From Saprospiraceae bacterium (GTDB lineage: Bacteria > Bacteroidota > Bacteroidia > Chitinophagales > Saprospiraceae): a stretch of DNA of 37,191 nt. Position 1 is the first letter of the stretch; the number at the start of each line of letters is the position of its first letter. Below the pieces are notes generated by a model. That model had not been told where the DNA came from, searched no databases, and saw only the letters and a program-made list of their open reading frames with translations. This document shows positions 24,732 to 33,515 of this stretch, one piece after another. The position numbers and the translations under genes are program-made. The stretch covers positions 1 through 37,191 of the forward strand of contig JANQQI010000044.1 of the NCBI GenBank assembly GCA_028285085.1. Reading direction: 5' to 3'.

Positions 24732-25562
24732 ATGATGAGTACAAAATTGTTAAGATTCGGACTCTATTTTTTGGGTATTGTTTTATTTACCAGCTGTGCA
24801 ACTATCCGACAGGGTGAAGTTGGGGTAAAACGTACACTTGGAAAGTATTCGGATCGCACTTACACGGAAGGTGTAAGAACGTTCAACCCATTTACGACCA
24901 GAATCATCAAAATTTCGACCCAAACCGAAAATCTGGAAGTATCACTCAGCATTCCTTCTCGTGAAGGACTTAACATTCTCTCTGAGGTATCGATTCTCTA
25001 CAATATTGTTGCTAAGAAGGCCCCTGAATTATTGCGAAATATTGGGCCAAACTACGAGGCTAACATTATTTTACCAGTATTCCGTTCGGCAGTAGCCGAT
25101 GTCTCCTCACGCTTCTATGCTAAGGATATGCACACTGGCGAACGCTCCACGATTGAGAAAGCTATTCGGGATCAGATGATGATTCATCTGGATGGAAAAG
25201 GGATTGAGGTAGAAGCTGTCCTCCTGAAGAGCATTCAAATGCCACGTAGTCTAGCACGAGCTATCGAGGAAAAACTAGAAGCTGAGCAGCAGGCGCAACG
25301 TATGGAGTTTGTCCTGGAGCAAGCGCGCCGTGAAGCAGATCAGAAGCGAATCGAAGCCGAAGGGGTTCGGGATGCACAGTTGATCATCGCAGAAGGCCTC
25401 GATCAGAAAATTCTTCAGTTCAAATCGATCGAAGCGTTCCTCGAGCTAGCGAAATCACCTAACGCGAAGATCATTGTTTCAGATGGTGATTTACCTCTGC
25501 TCATGGATCCCAATGAGGTCATGAACACCAGTTCACCGAAAAACATACAGTTGAAAAATTAA
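24732..25562 (+). CDS. SPFH/prohibitin-family lipoprotein
   Basis: 276 aa. Two adjacent ATGs (24732, 24735) make the start slightly uncertain. A signal sequence ends in the lipobox-like FTSC (C22), so the protein is probably anchored by lipid, not by the N-terminal membrane helix usual in prohibitins. Residues ~25-185 fit the SPFH/band-7 domain: IRQGEVGVKRTLGKYSD, VSLSIPSREGLNILSEVSIL and RSAVADVSSRFYAKDMHT. Residues ~185-235 are a charged coiled coil (EEKLEAEQQAQRMEFVLEQA...RRIEAEGVRDAQ type), then the classic AEGLDQKILQFKSIEAF tail. SPFH proteins form large ring or cage assemblies that organise membranes and restrain membrane proteases. It lies downstream of the TetR gene with 232 bp between; a short ORF and strong terminator follow. 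Confidence 0.88.
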   Translation: MMSTKLLRFGLYFLGIVLFTSCATIRQGEVGVKRTLGKYSDRTYTEGVRTFNPFTTRIIKISTQTENLEVSLSIPSREGLNILSEVSILYNIVAKKAPELLRNIGPNYEANIILPVFRSAVADVSSRFYAKDMHTGERSTIEKAIRDQMMIHLDGKGIEVEAVLLKSIQMPRSLARAIEEKLEAEQQAQRMEFVLEQARREADQKRIEAEGVRDAQLIIAEGLDQKILQFKSIEAFLELAKSPNAKIIVSDGDLPLLMDPNEVMNTSSPKNIQLKN

Positions 25563-25575
25563 CACACAAACACCC

Positions 25576-25671
25576 ATGAATTTAAGACACTTGGATTCAC
25601 CGAACGTAGCTGAATTAATTGACCTCAATCAATTGCGAGCCCTAGCCTTCATTTCCCCTATATTCAATTAA
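25576..25671 (+). CDS. Possible 31-residue peptide after the SPFH gene
   Basis: An ATG 13 bp after the SPFH stop opens 31 codons (begins MNLRHLDSPNVAELIDLNQL, ends with FISPIFN) and ends 23 bp before the terminator stem. The predicted peptide has an amphipathic helical middle. Tight placement inside the transcript is the only support; the ORF is short enough to occur by chance. Confidence 0.25.
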   Translation: MNLRHLDSPNVAELIDLNQLRALAFISPIFN

Positions 25672-25694
25672 TTAATTCGCTATTCGGTACGGTA

Positions 25695-25730
25695 AGGCGG
25701 GCAGTGCACAGCACTGTCCGCCTCTTTTTT
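25695..25730 (+). terminator. Strong intrinsic terminator after the SPFH gene
   Basis: A 13-bp stem AGGCGGGCAGTGC / GCACTGTCCGCCT with one G-U pair and a 3-nt ACA loop is followed by a run of six T from 25725. It ends the TetR/SPFH-side transcript. The stem also lies just past the stop of the convergent T9SS gene, so it may help stop that transcript, though no T-run follows on the minus strand. Confidence 0.85.
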
Positions 25731-28700
25731 ATTTAAAAACCACTTTTTCAGAATACTCTAAATCTTTTCCCTGCACTCGAATAGTGTACAAGCCCGCCGG
25801 CCACTCTTGTCGTTGCAGTTGGTATGTATTTCCAACCGCACCAGAGTACACAAACATACACTGTCCTAGCAGGTCGAATACTTCAATTTGTATCGAAGAA
25901 TAGGTATTTGAAAATTCTAACTGCACGAAGTCCGTAGACGGATTAGGATATAACCGAACGGAAGGCAATGCACCTGAAGAATTAATAATACTAGTCGACA
26001 TTCGATCCATGGTATTGAAAACTGTATTAGTTTGAATCGGCGCATTTTGATCAAAATAAATATAGGCGGTATTACTGATCACCGTATTTTCAGCTACATC
26101 TTCCAGGGCTTCGATCTCGTATTTCACAAAGCCCTGACTCCCCAGCGGATTCGTACTGCTATCCGGGAGCATGATCCCAGGGAAAGTAAACCCAAGCACA
26201 TTTCCCGGTAATACATCCATCAAAAAATCATGGCTGGTGGCAATGATCTGAAAGGTCTCAATATCCAGATTTGGGTCTAGCGTATCCAAAATCGATACAT
26301 TGTGGGCATAATCATTACCAGTATTCTGGAAACGTACGGTGTAAGTCAAAACGGAATCGGGATGCGTCGCATGCTCAGGGCCATTTCCTACGGGCTCCAC
26401 TAGCTTATCATTCGGATCAACGCCACAGTAAACTACATCACAAGTGGTGGTCATCTGACTAACGACATCAGCCCCTTCAGCATATTCTCCGATGCCATTA
26501 AAACAAAGCTCCGTCCCGGTCAAAGCTTCTGCTGGCCCCGAAAAATAAGCGCTAAGATGAATCGTCTCATTGGGCGCTAATTCAGTGGCTCCTTCCCAAG
26601 CAACTCTCCCGAATAGTGAAAATGCATCAAGATGAGCATCACTGTAGTTGAAAGTCAGAGCATCATTGTCATATTCCAATTCATATTTGGGATTGGAAAT
26701 TGACTCACTCCCAAGATTACGGATACGCAGGTGTACCGCTACCTCTTCGTTGCAGCGCATTTTAGCGGGCGTGACAGCCACATCCAAAAAGGACATCCCT
26801 TGAATCTGCTTGACTAAGCCAACGGAAGGTAAAGTATCCGGGTTAGGGAGATCAGGGTTAAAATCCAAAACGTAACTAGAAATATCACTTCCATTCAAGG
26901 CATAAGCATCTTGCGGTTCGATGAGCTTGACCGAATATGTATCACTAGTGGTAAGTATAAATTCGTAATCGCCGGCAATATTTGTACTTGTGTATTCCGA
27001 CACACCGTCCGATTCCCGAGTCAATTTAATAACCAAATTAGCGCGCGGCGTCTCGCCGGCCTGGGATTCATATTGACCATTCTGGTTATTATCATTGAAC
27101 ACATTGCCACGAATCATATGGTACTGTTGCGGGATTACCCCGGGGCCACCATCATTAAATCGATACAGACCGCCAGCAGTGCTACTCAGTCCCACCAGCC
27201 ATTTATTTCCATCCCGGTCGATGGTAATATCGTTGACAGGTTTATCCGCGAGCGGGCTATTGGTTTCATCGTATACCTGCCAACCATTGCCCGCATCGTA
27301 TACCCCAAAGCCAATCAACGAGCCCGCGTAAAGTCGGCCGTCCGCATCTACCGTTACACTGCGAAAACGACTTCCCAGCGGTGAAGTACTCATGGCCGGA
27401 TAAACAAATGGGGTTCCTTCTGACTCTTTCCAGTGGACCAATCCCTGCTCCGTCGCAATGTAAACGCGCTCCTCCATTAAATCATAACTTACTTCCCAAA
27501 TCTGATTAGAAGGTAATCCGTTCGATGTACTCAGGTAATTATCCCAAGTGGTGTTACCGTCGAAGCGCACGACACCCCCGATTTTAGTCCCAATCCAAGC
27601 GGCGCCTTCAGGTTCGAAGGCAATATGTGTCACCTCACCATCGGGTAAGCCACTGTTGAAGCTATTGTATTCGGTAAAACCAGTCCCGTCAAAATGAAAT
27701 AAGCCGTTTTCCGTACAAATCCAAATCGTACCATCGGGAGCCGTTTCAATCGCATTGACCACATCGATTTGGTTGTCATTAGTATAATGGGTAAACTGGT
27801 TGAGCAGACGATAATCAAATTGCCAAAATCCATCATCGGTAGCGACATAGCCAAAATCACCGGAGAAAGTAAGGTCATTGATTGTGTAGCTCAAGCCCTG
27901 TGTAGCAAAGGAGACATTCCGTAATCGTCCACCTCGATACATTGCTAGTACTCCGGGATTATCCCGGCCAGCGACCCAGGGTTCACCATTGGGAGCGATC
28001 GCAACTTTGCGGAATGCATTACTATTGAGCGCACCATTATTGAAACGTGTTAAGCGCCCCGTTGCCTCCCAGGGATAATGAATCCCCGGGCCATCTTCAT
28101 TGCTCAATGCCCAAACCTGACCAGTAGTCGTATCTACAGCAATTTTTTGATTTTGTAGAGCATGATAATTACCCAGTCCCGGACTGTAAGAAGTGAAACT
28201 ATTGTCCTTGAATCTTGCGATGCCAGCGAGCGTGGCCAACCAAATCACTTCTTCGTTCGCTTCAAAAGTGATGTCGAGCACCTGCCCATTCAGCCAATCG
28301 GGATAATCACTCGCCGCCCAATGTGTCCAGGTTCCATCTTGAATATGAAAATAACCAAAGCCATTATCGGCAGCGCCGTACCATATCTTGTTATCCGTCA
28401 AAAATTCATCTTCCTGAAAATGTAATGCGCTAATGAAATCCGAAGCAATTTCACTATTTCCGGTATTGTATTTGGTCAATTCTTGCACGCCAGGTTTAAA
28501 AAACATCAATCCATCCCATTGATGCGCCAACCAAATATCAAAATTCTCATCAAACACCAAATCATTATACTCTCCAATCGGAATCGCTGAATTCGTATGA
28601 TGATATAGTGTCCACGAATCTTCATCTCGATCATAATGTCCAACCCCAAAACTCCCACAAGACCAAATGTCTCCCAGATAGTCTTCGACAAAGGCCCGAG

Positions 28701-29181
28701 CCGTTCCCGGAAACGGTGATCCAATCATCATAGGGTACTTCCGCCACCCCTCATCCGGGAAAAGGGCAAATACCCCCTGCCCTTGTGCACTTACCCAAAT
28801 CACCCCTTCAGAATCTTCATAAATGGCTTCAACGGGCGCCGGACCGGGTAAGGTGGAAGTCCGAAAATTATAGCTCTCCACCAGCTGATTGGCGCGATGA
28901 ATCGAAAAGCCGGAGTACGTGCCGATATACACATCCCCTTCGGGGTTGATATAAATGGCCGAAGTTCGCTCGTCGGGTAAGCCCAGCCCCGTCACACTGA
29001 CACAATAATCGGCATCCACATCGGAATAGGCGTAATCCTCAAAAGGATTCGAGCCTTCGCAACTGCCAAATTCGTCTCCATATTCAAATTGAGTGCCGTG
29101 TAAAAACCCAGACCATTCAACCTGTGCTATTACGGTAAGACTGAAAAATAGATGGAAGAGGGTAAAGCTAATCTGTTTCAT
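25729..29181 (-). CDS. T9SS-exported protein with two-component-regulator-like (Reg_prop) propellers
   Basis: 1150 aa with signal peptide (MKQISFTLFHLFFSLTVIAQ). Residues ~55-680 are many short propeller repeats of the Reg_prop/Y_Y_Y sensor type (AIETAPDGTIWICTENGLFHF, IAFEPEGAAWIGTKIGGVVRF), enough for about two seven-bladed propellers. Residues ~690-770 fit an SdrD-B domain (GNVFNDNNQNGQYESQAGE). Residues ~790-1060 are DUF11-like, with DPNDKLVEPVGNG, LTYTVRFQNTGND and AYIYFDQNAPIQTNTV. Residues ~1070-1150 are the T9SS sorting domain (VRLYPNPSTDFVQLEF, WPAGLYTIRV, EKVVFK). Such propellers usually head hybrid two-component sensors; here they are on a secreted protein with no kinase part. The last ~270 residues are clearly related to those of the giant T9SS protein at 8414-14884. 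Function unknown; surface binding likely. Confidence 0.87.
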   Translation of the reverse strand: MKQISFTLFHLFFSLTVIAQVEWSGFLHGTQFEYGDEFGSCEGSNPFEDYAYSDVDADYCVSVTGLGLPDERTSAIYINPEGDVYIGTYSGFSIHRANQLVESYNFRTSTLPGPAPVEAIYEDSEGVIWVSAQGQGVFALFPDEGWRKYPMMIGSPFPGTARAFVEDYLGDIWSCGSFGVGHYDRDEDSWTLYHHTNSAIPIGEYNDLVFDENFDIWLAHQWDGLMFFKPGVQELTKYNTGNSEIASDFISALHFQEDEFLTDNKIWYGAADNGFGYFHIQDGTWTHWAASDYPDWLNGQVLDITFEANEEVIWLATLAGIARFKDNSFTSYSPGLGNYHALQNQKIAVDTTTGQVWALSNEDGPGIHYPWEATGRLTRFNNGALNSNAFRKVAIAPNGEPWVAGRDNPGVLAMYRGGRLRNVSFATQGLSYTINDLTFSGDFGYVATDDGFWQFDYRLLNQFTHYTNDNQIDVVNAIETAPDGTIWICTENGLFHFDGTGFTEYNSFNSGLPDGEVTHIAFEPEGAAWIGTKIGGVVRFDGNTTWDNYLSTSNGLPSNQIWEVSYDLMEERVYIATEQGLVHWKESEGTPFVYPAMSTSPLGSRFRSVTVDADGRLYAGSLIGFGVYDAGNGWQVYDETNSPLADKPVNDITIDRDGNKWLVGLSSTAGGLYRFNDGGPGVIPQQYHMIRGNVFNDNNQNGQYESQAGETPRANLVIKLTRESDGVSEYTSTNIAGDYEFILTTSDTYSVKLIEPQDAYALNGSDISSYVLDFNPDLPNPDTLPSVGLVKQIQGMSFLDVAVTPAKMRCNEEVAVHLRIRNLGSESISNPKYELEYDNDALTFNYSDAHLDAFSLFGRVAWEGATELAPNETIHLSAYFSGPAEALTGTELCFNGIGEYAEGADVVSQMTTTCDVVYCGVDPNDKLVEPVGNGPEHATHPDSVLTYTVRFQNTGNDYAHNVSILDTLDPNLDIETFQIIATSHDFLMDVLPGNVLGFTFPGIMLPDSSTNPLGSQGFVKYEIEALEDVAENTVISNTAYIYFDQNAPIQTNTVFNTMDRMSTSIINSSGALPSVRLYPNPSTDFVQLEFSNTYSSIQIEVFDLLGQCMFVYSGAVGNTYQLQRQEWPAGLYTIRVQGKDLEYSEKVVFK

Positions 29182-29381
29182 AAGGATTTTTTGAGTGTAA
29201 AAAAAGCCCGGGGTAACAAACCGTTATCTCAAGTCAACCGGAGCCTACTTTAGAATTGTACTCCACTCAAATTGTCTTTTTCGCAGAGGGGATCACAGAT
29301 TATCTTTTTCTTTGGTGGATTTAAATTGATGAATGGCCCATGTCTTCATTTGAACGGTAAGCGGATCAAACCAGTCGCAAG

Positions 29382-29410
29382 TTGGCAATTGAGCAAAATT
29401 ATTATCTTTA
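29382..29410 (+). promoter_or_regulatory. Candidate promoter of nhaC
   Basis: TTG (29382-29384), an 18-bp spacer, then TATCTTTA (29403-29410), matching the Bacteroidota -33 TTG / -7 TAnnTTTG pattern except for the last base. It lies 68 bp before the nhaC ATG. Confidence 0.4.
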
Positions 29411-29478
29411 GAGCCTTCGGTCATCAGCGGGAATAAACCAGCACAACGGATGACCTCACATCAAACCAATCGAAAAAC

Positions 29479-30984
29479 ATGGCAGACTACAGTATTCAGG
29501 AAAACAAGGAACTCAATATTTGGGAAGCGCTGATTCCCGTCTTCGCGTTGGTCATCATGCTGGCCTACAACGTTCTTTTTGTCTTCGGTGATAACGCCTT
29601 AAGTGGCTCCAATCAATTTATTCTTCTCTTGGGGGCGGCGGTAGCCGCCATCGTTGGATTCCGTAACAAGGTCAGCTATAAGACCATGATTGATGAGGTG
29701 GGCGAAAATCTAAAATCAACAACCGGAGCGATCATCATTTTGCTGTTTGTGGGAGCCTTGGCCGGTAGTTGGTTGATCAGCGGTATTATCCCTGCGATGA
29801 TTTACTACGGCTTACAAATTTTGCATCCTAGTGTCTTCCTGCCCGCTACGGTCGTAATTGCAGCGGTGATTTCATTAGCAACAGGTAGTTCTTGGACGAC
29901 GAGTGCTACGGTCGGGATTGCCTTAATCGGGATTGGAAAAGTGATGGGTATGAATTTAGGGATGGTGGCCGGAGCGGTACTTTCGGGAGCATACTTTGGA
30001 GACAAAATGTCACCGCTTTCGGATACTACAAATCTCGCACCCGCCATGGCCGGAGGAGAGCTCTTCAGTCATATTCGCTATATGGCTTACACAACTGTGC
30101 CATCCATTTTGGTAACCATCGTCGCTTTTATCTTTTTAAACTTTACACAAGATACCAGCAACGCAGTCGACACCTCCGAGATGTTGACGGCGATTGACGC
30201 TAGTTTCAACATCAGCGGTTGGCTTTTCATTGTACCCATTGTGGTAATTGTATTGATCGTTCGCAAAACGAAACCCATCATTGCGCTGCTGATTGGTACT
30301 TTGCTGGGTGCTATTTTTGCCGTCATTTTCCAGCCGCAGATCATCCTGAATATTGTAGCCACGGCGATGGTTAGTGCAGATAGTGATTTGGTCAAATCAG
30401 AAGTTTTGGCTTCTCTTGGACTTAACTTCAAAACCGCCTATCAAGGCACCATGATTGCCATGACCGAAGGTACTTCCGTCGAAACGGCTAATACCAAACT
30501 CAATGATTTATTCTCCGCCGGTGGCATGTCCGGCATGTTGGGCACTATTTGGCTGATCATCTGCGCGATGGTCTTCGGTGGGGTGATGGACGCCATTGGT
30601 GCTTTGGATCGAATTAGTCGTACTTTACTAAGTATGGCAAAATCTGTCTTTGGTCTTTTTGCCAGTACGGTGGCCAGCTGTCTAGCCCTCAATGTCACCG
30701 CTTCGGATCAATACCTAGCGATTGTCGTCCCCGGCAAAATGTTCGCCAAGGCCTATGAGGATCGGGGCCTCGCTCCCGAGAATCTCAGCCGAACTCTCGA
30801 AGATGCCGGCACGGTGACCTCCGTATTAATTCCCTGGAACACCTGCGGCGCCTATCAGTCGGGTGTTCTAAATGTCTCGGTGGCCGACTATTTCTTTTAT
30901 GCGATTTTCAATTGGCTCAGTCCGATTATGACCTTGATATTTGCCGCATTCAGCATTAAAATCAAGCAATTGGTAAAAGCTTAA
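29479..30984 (+). CDS. nhaC: NhaC-family Na+/H+ antiporter
   Basis: 501 aa, hydrophobic throughout with about 11-12 membrane helices. Family marks: FVGALAGSWLISGIIPAMIYYG, ATGSSWTTSATVGIALIGIG, the conserved GAVLSGAYFGDKMSPLSDTTNLAP (positions ~165-190; core motif GDKMSPLSDTTNLA) and, in the C-terminal half, FGGVMDAIGALDRI and DAGTVTSVLIPWNTCGAYQ. NhaC proteins exchange external H+ for internal Na+ across the inner membrane (or substrates such as malate/lactate in MleN relatives). The ATG follows an A-rich leader. It stands alone as a transcription unit. NhaC is the best name; substrate specificity within the IT superfamily cannot be read from sequence. Confidence 0.92.
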   Translation: MADYSIQENKELNIWEALIPVFALVIMLAYNVLFVFGDNALSGSNQFILLLGAAVAAIVGFRNKVSYKTMIDEVGENLKSTTGAIIILLFVGALAGSWLISGIIPAMIYYGLQILHPSVFLPATVVIAAVISLATGSSWTTSATVGIALIGIGKVMGMNLGMVAGAVLSGAYFGDKMSPLSDTTNLAPAMAGGELFSHIRYMAYTTVPSILVTIVAFIFLNFTQDTSNAVDTSEMLTAIDASFNISGWLFIVPIVVIVLIVRKTKPIIALLIGTLLGAIFAVIFQPQIILNIVATAMVSADSDLVKSEVLASLGLNFKTAYQGTMIAMTEGTSVETANTKLNDLFSAGGMSGMLGTIWLIICAMVFGGVMDAIGALDRISRTLLSMAKSVFGLFASTVASCLALNVTASDQYLAIVVPGKMFAKAYEDRGLAPENLSRTLEDAGTVTSVLIPWNTCGAYQSGVLNVSVADYFFYAIFNWLSPIMTLIFAAFSIKIKQLVKA

Positions 30985-30999
30985 TCTACTTCCGACGGC

Positions 31000-31025
31000 T
31001 TTTTCCTGCGTTGAGCTAGGAAAAA
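31000..31025 (+). terminator. Weak hairpin after nhaC
   Basis: TTTTTCCT (31000-31007) pairs with AGGAAAAA (31018-31025) across 10 nt, 16 bp after the nhaC stop. There is no T-run after the stem, so it is a poor intrinsic terminator. It may stop transcription weakly or protect the 3' end. Confidence 0.3.
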
Positions 31026-31108
31026 CCTGCATTGCGGTAGGAGTAGTTAGAAATAACTAGTGGATTATTGTTTTTTGAGGTCTTTTGAAACCAATCGAAC
31101 GATAATCC

Positions 31109-32362
31109 ATGAAGTGTTTTTACCTTTTATATTGCTTCATCGCAATGCTGCCTCTTTCATTGTTTGCCCAGGATAGCCTGATTACCGCTTATGTGCAAAA
31201 GCATGTTTATCCACTCACATTCGAAAACGGCACCCTCAGTGGCAAAGGCGCTGACTTTTTAGAACAAGCCGCTCAAAGCAGTCCCTTTTTTCTTATCGGT
31301 GAAGATCATGGTATTGCCGAAATTCCACTATTCACAGCCGCGCTCCTACACACTATTCGCCAACACGGTTATCAGTATTTTGCGACGGAAACCGGGCCCA
31401 TTACCGCTAATTTTTTACAACAGGCGGCCAGCAAACCAAACTGGCAGGAAGCATACGCTGAATTTCTAACAAGCTACCCTTGGAGTATTCCGTTTTATAG
31501 TCTAAAAGAGGAGTGCACTATTCTCGATGCTTTATTTGAACAACAGCCTTCAGACTATCGCTTACTCTGGGGTTTGGATCAAGAATTTGCGGGAAGCTAC
31601 CGCTTGAACTTCCAACAATTGGCGACAAATGCTCAAACCGAGGCATCACGTCAGGTGGCGGAAGCTTTTTTCGACCGGGCAATGGCGGCTTACGACGCCT
31701 CCTTCGTCAAGAAAAATCCACAGCGATCCTTTCTCGCCACCGTAACCGCAGATGATTTTACGGAGCTGAAAAATGCCTTTAAAGGACAGGACGACAATCT
31801 GGATCAGATTCGACAACTAGAAGAAAGCACAAACATCTATCGCTTGTGGTACCAGGGTAAAGGATATCAATCGAATTACCAGCGGGCCGAAATGATGAAG
31901 CGACACTTTTTGCATTACTATTCCGAGGCGAAGGCAAGAGATCAGCAGCAGCCAAAAGTGCTATTCAAATTTGGCGCTAATCATATGTATCGTGGACTTA
32001 ATGGCCTCAATGTATCCGATATCGGTAATTTTGTCTCGGAAATCGCCAGTCAGATGGGCACCACTTCATTTCATTTGTATACCATTGGTCGGCAGGGTAC
32101 CAAGAATGCTTTTACCCCATTTAGTCAGAGCGAAGCGGACAAGCAAAAACCTTACAACTACAAAGATTATCTTGATCGTGTAGATTTTAGTCCTCTTCTG
32201 GCCGCAGCCAATCAGGGGTGGGCTATCGTGGATTTACGACCGCTGCGCGAAGCCTTGTTCAATAACATCATTAAAGAGATGCATCCGGGATTAGAAAAAG
32301 TAGTATGGAGTTACGACGCCGTTTTAGTGATTCCCGAAGTCCACGCCAGCACGAATTTCTAG
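31109..32362 (+). CDS. Secreted erythromycin-esterase/ChaN-like protein
   Basis: 417 aa with signal peptide (MKCFYLLYCFIAMLPLSLFAQ). The core resembles the EreA/ChaN (Tiki) superfamily: FFLIGEDHGIAEIP (E65, H67, E71), the following helix ALLHTIRQHGYQYFATETG (E94), and a late KFGANHMYRGLN containing H292, matching the family's conserved glu/his set. Members include erythromycin esterases, haem-uptake ChaN and metalloproteases. Here the GEDHG spacing differs by one residue from the GEATHG of Ere enzymes, so lactone hydrolysis should not be assumed. The mature protein is likely periplasmic or secreted. A 44-bp gap separates it from the LytTR gene on the same strand. Confidence 0.68.
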   Translation: MKCFYLLYCFIAMLPLSLFAQDSLITAYVQKHVYPLTFENGTLSGKGADFLEQAAQSSPFFLIGEDHGIAEIPLFTAALLHTIRQHGYQYFATETGPITANFLQQAASKPNWQEAYAEFLTSYPWSIPFYSLKEECTILDALFEQQPSDYRLLWGLDQEFAGSYRLNFQQLATNAQTEASRQVAEAFFDRAMAAYDASFVKKNPQRSFLATVTADDFTELKNAFKGQDDNLDQIRQLEESTNIYRLWYQGKGYQSNYQRAEMMKRHFLHYYSEAKARDQQQPKVLFKFGANHMYRGLNGLNVSDIGNFVSEIASQMGTTSFHLYTIGRQGTKNAFTPFSQSEADKQKPYNYKDYLDRVDFSPLLAAANQGWAIVDLRPLREALFNNIIKEMHPGLEKVVWSYDAVLVIPEVHASTNF

Positions 32363-32405
32363 AACGAGGGTTTTCTCTTTCACGAAAGTCGCGCTATTTT
32401 ACAAT

Positions 32406-33470
32406 ATGGATCAACGCATTAATCTCTGGATTCGATTTCTCCTGCCCCTTTTTCTAACGCTCTTTCTCGGAACGCTGATCTACATGATGGCTCAATTTCG
32501 AGAAGCGCCGGAGGTGACTTGGTATGCACTGATCTGGTTTACTAGTTCGATTTTCATTATTTGGGAAGGTGGCTGGTGGATCAGTAAAAAACTGGATCGA
32601 AGCTTTCCGTGGCAAAACGGCTCTATTAAACGCTTAGCTATCCAGTTGCTTTTGACCAATTTACTCGGCATTTCATTTTTCCTGGGCTCTTACATTTTGC
32701 TCAACTGGTACGAAAATGCGTGGCTGGGCCATCAAAATCCATTGGGTCTATTACACATTTTAGTAAGTATTGCCGAAGGCTTTATTATTGTACAAATCAC
32801 CAATAGTGTTCAAATTGGTTACCAACTGTTGCACAACTGGCAAGCCGTTCGCTTAGAAGCGGAACAATTGAAAAAAGAAAACGCTCTGACCAAACTGGAA
32901 CAAGTGCGACAGCAGATCGATCCTCTTTTTTTAGAACACCAATTCAATCAACTCAGTACTTTAATCAAAGATACACCAGAACAAGTATCCGAGAGATTGA
33001 AAGAATTGTCTAATCATTATCAAGACAAGCAATCATTATTAGCATCTGGTTTGATTCACGTCCAGCAGGAGCTTGAAATTTCGGACTCCGAAAAATCGCA
33101 AAAAGACCTCAATTCTAAAGCAAAGGATACATCTTACAAAAGCCGTTTTCTCGTTAAATCCGGCCACCGATTTTTCCTCATTCCAACTGCAGACATCGCC
33201 GTCATCTACAAGGACGAAATTGTACTCATCTTTACTCGGAATGGCAAAAAATACCCTTTCGATCATTCGCTTGAGGAAGCCATGGATTTGCTCAATCCGC
33301 AGCAGTTTTTTCGCATTAATCGACAACAGATTATTCAGGCCAGCTTTCTCGATGAAATGCGCATGGAAAACAATCAGCTACTCCTCTCGCTTAAGCTTAA
33401 TTTCCCAAAAACCCTGACGGTCAGCCAGCGCAATGTACCCACTTTCAAAAAGTGGCTTAAAGAGACTTGA
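32406..33470 (+). CDS. Membrane-bound LytTR regulator with degenerate LytS-like sensor
   Basis: 354 aa. Four membrane helices at residues ~10-30, 38-58, 78-100 and 113-138. Then a coiled coil leads into LTKLEQVRQQIDPLFLEHQFNQ-like sequence (key region 161-182), the counterpart of the His_kinase motif QxNPHFLFN of LytS/YehU kinases. The phospho-accepting His is L174, and there is no ATPase domain after it. Residues ~245-352 form a LytTR DNA-binding domain (FLVKSGHRFFLIPTADIAVI; SLEEAMDLLNPQQFFRINRQ; LTVSQRNVPTFKKWL). Thus sensor and output are joined in one polypeptide with no phosphotransfer. It probably acts as a membrane one-component regulator, with the sensor helices controlling dimerisation. 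Likely co-transcribed with the upstream Ere-like gene (44-bp gap). Confidence 0.85.
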   Translation: MDQRINLWIRFLLPLFLTLFLGTLIYMMAQFREAPEVTWYALIWFTSSIFIIWEGGWWISKKLDRSFPWQNGSIKRLAIQLLLTNLLGISFFLGSYILLNWYENAWLGHQNPLGLLHILVSIAEGFIIVQITNSVQIGYQLLHNWQAVRLEAEQLKKENALTKLEQVRQQIDPLFLEHQFNQLSTLIKDTPEQVSERLKELSNHYQDKQSLLASGLIHVQQELEISDSEKSQKDLNSKAKDTSYKSRFLVKSGHRFFLIPTADIAVIYKDEIVLIFTRNGKKYPFDHSLEEAMDLLNPQQFFRINRQQIIQASFLDEMRMENNQLLLSLKLNFPKTLTVSQRNVPTFKKWLKET

Positions 33471-33515
33471 GCTCCCCTTCGCGGCTAGCAAGCGTAGGAT
33501 TTGTACCTTTATGCC

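Noticed and set aside
31109-32362. Reading the Ere-like protein as a macrolide resistance gene
   Set aside because: The motif spacing differs from true erythromycin esterases and the superfamily is functionally broad; resistance cannot be claimed.
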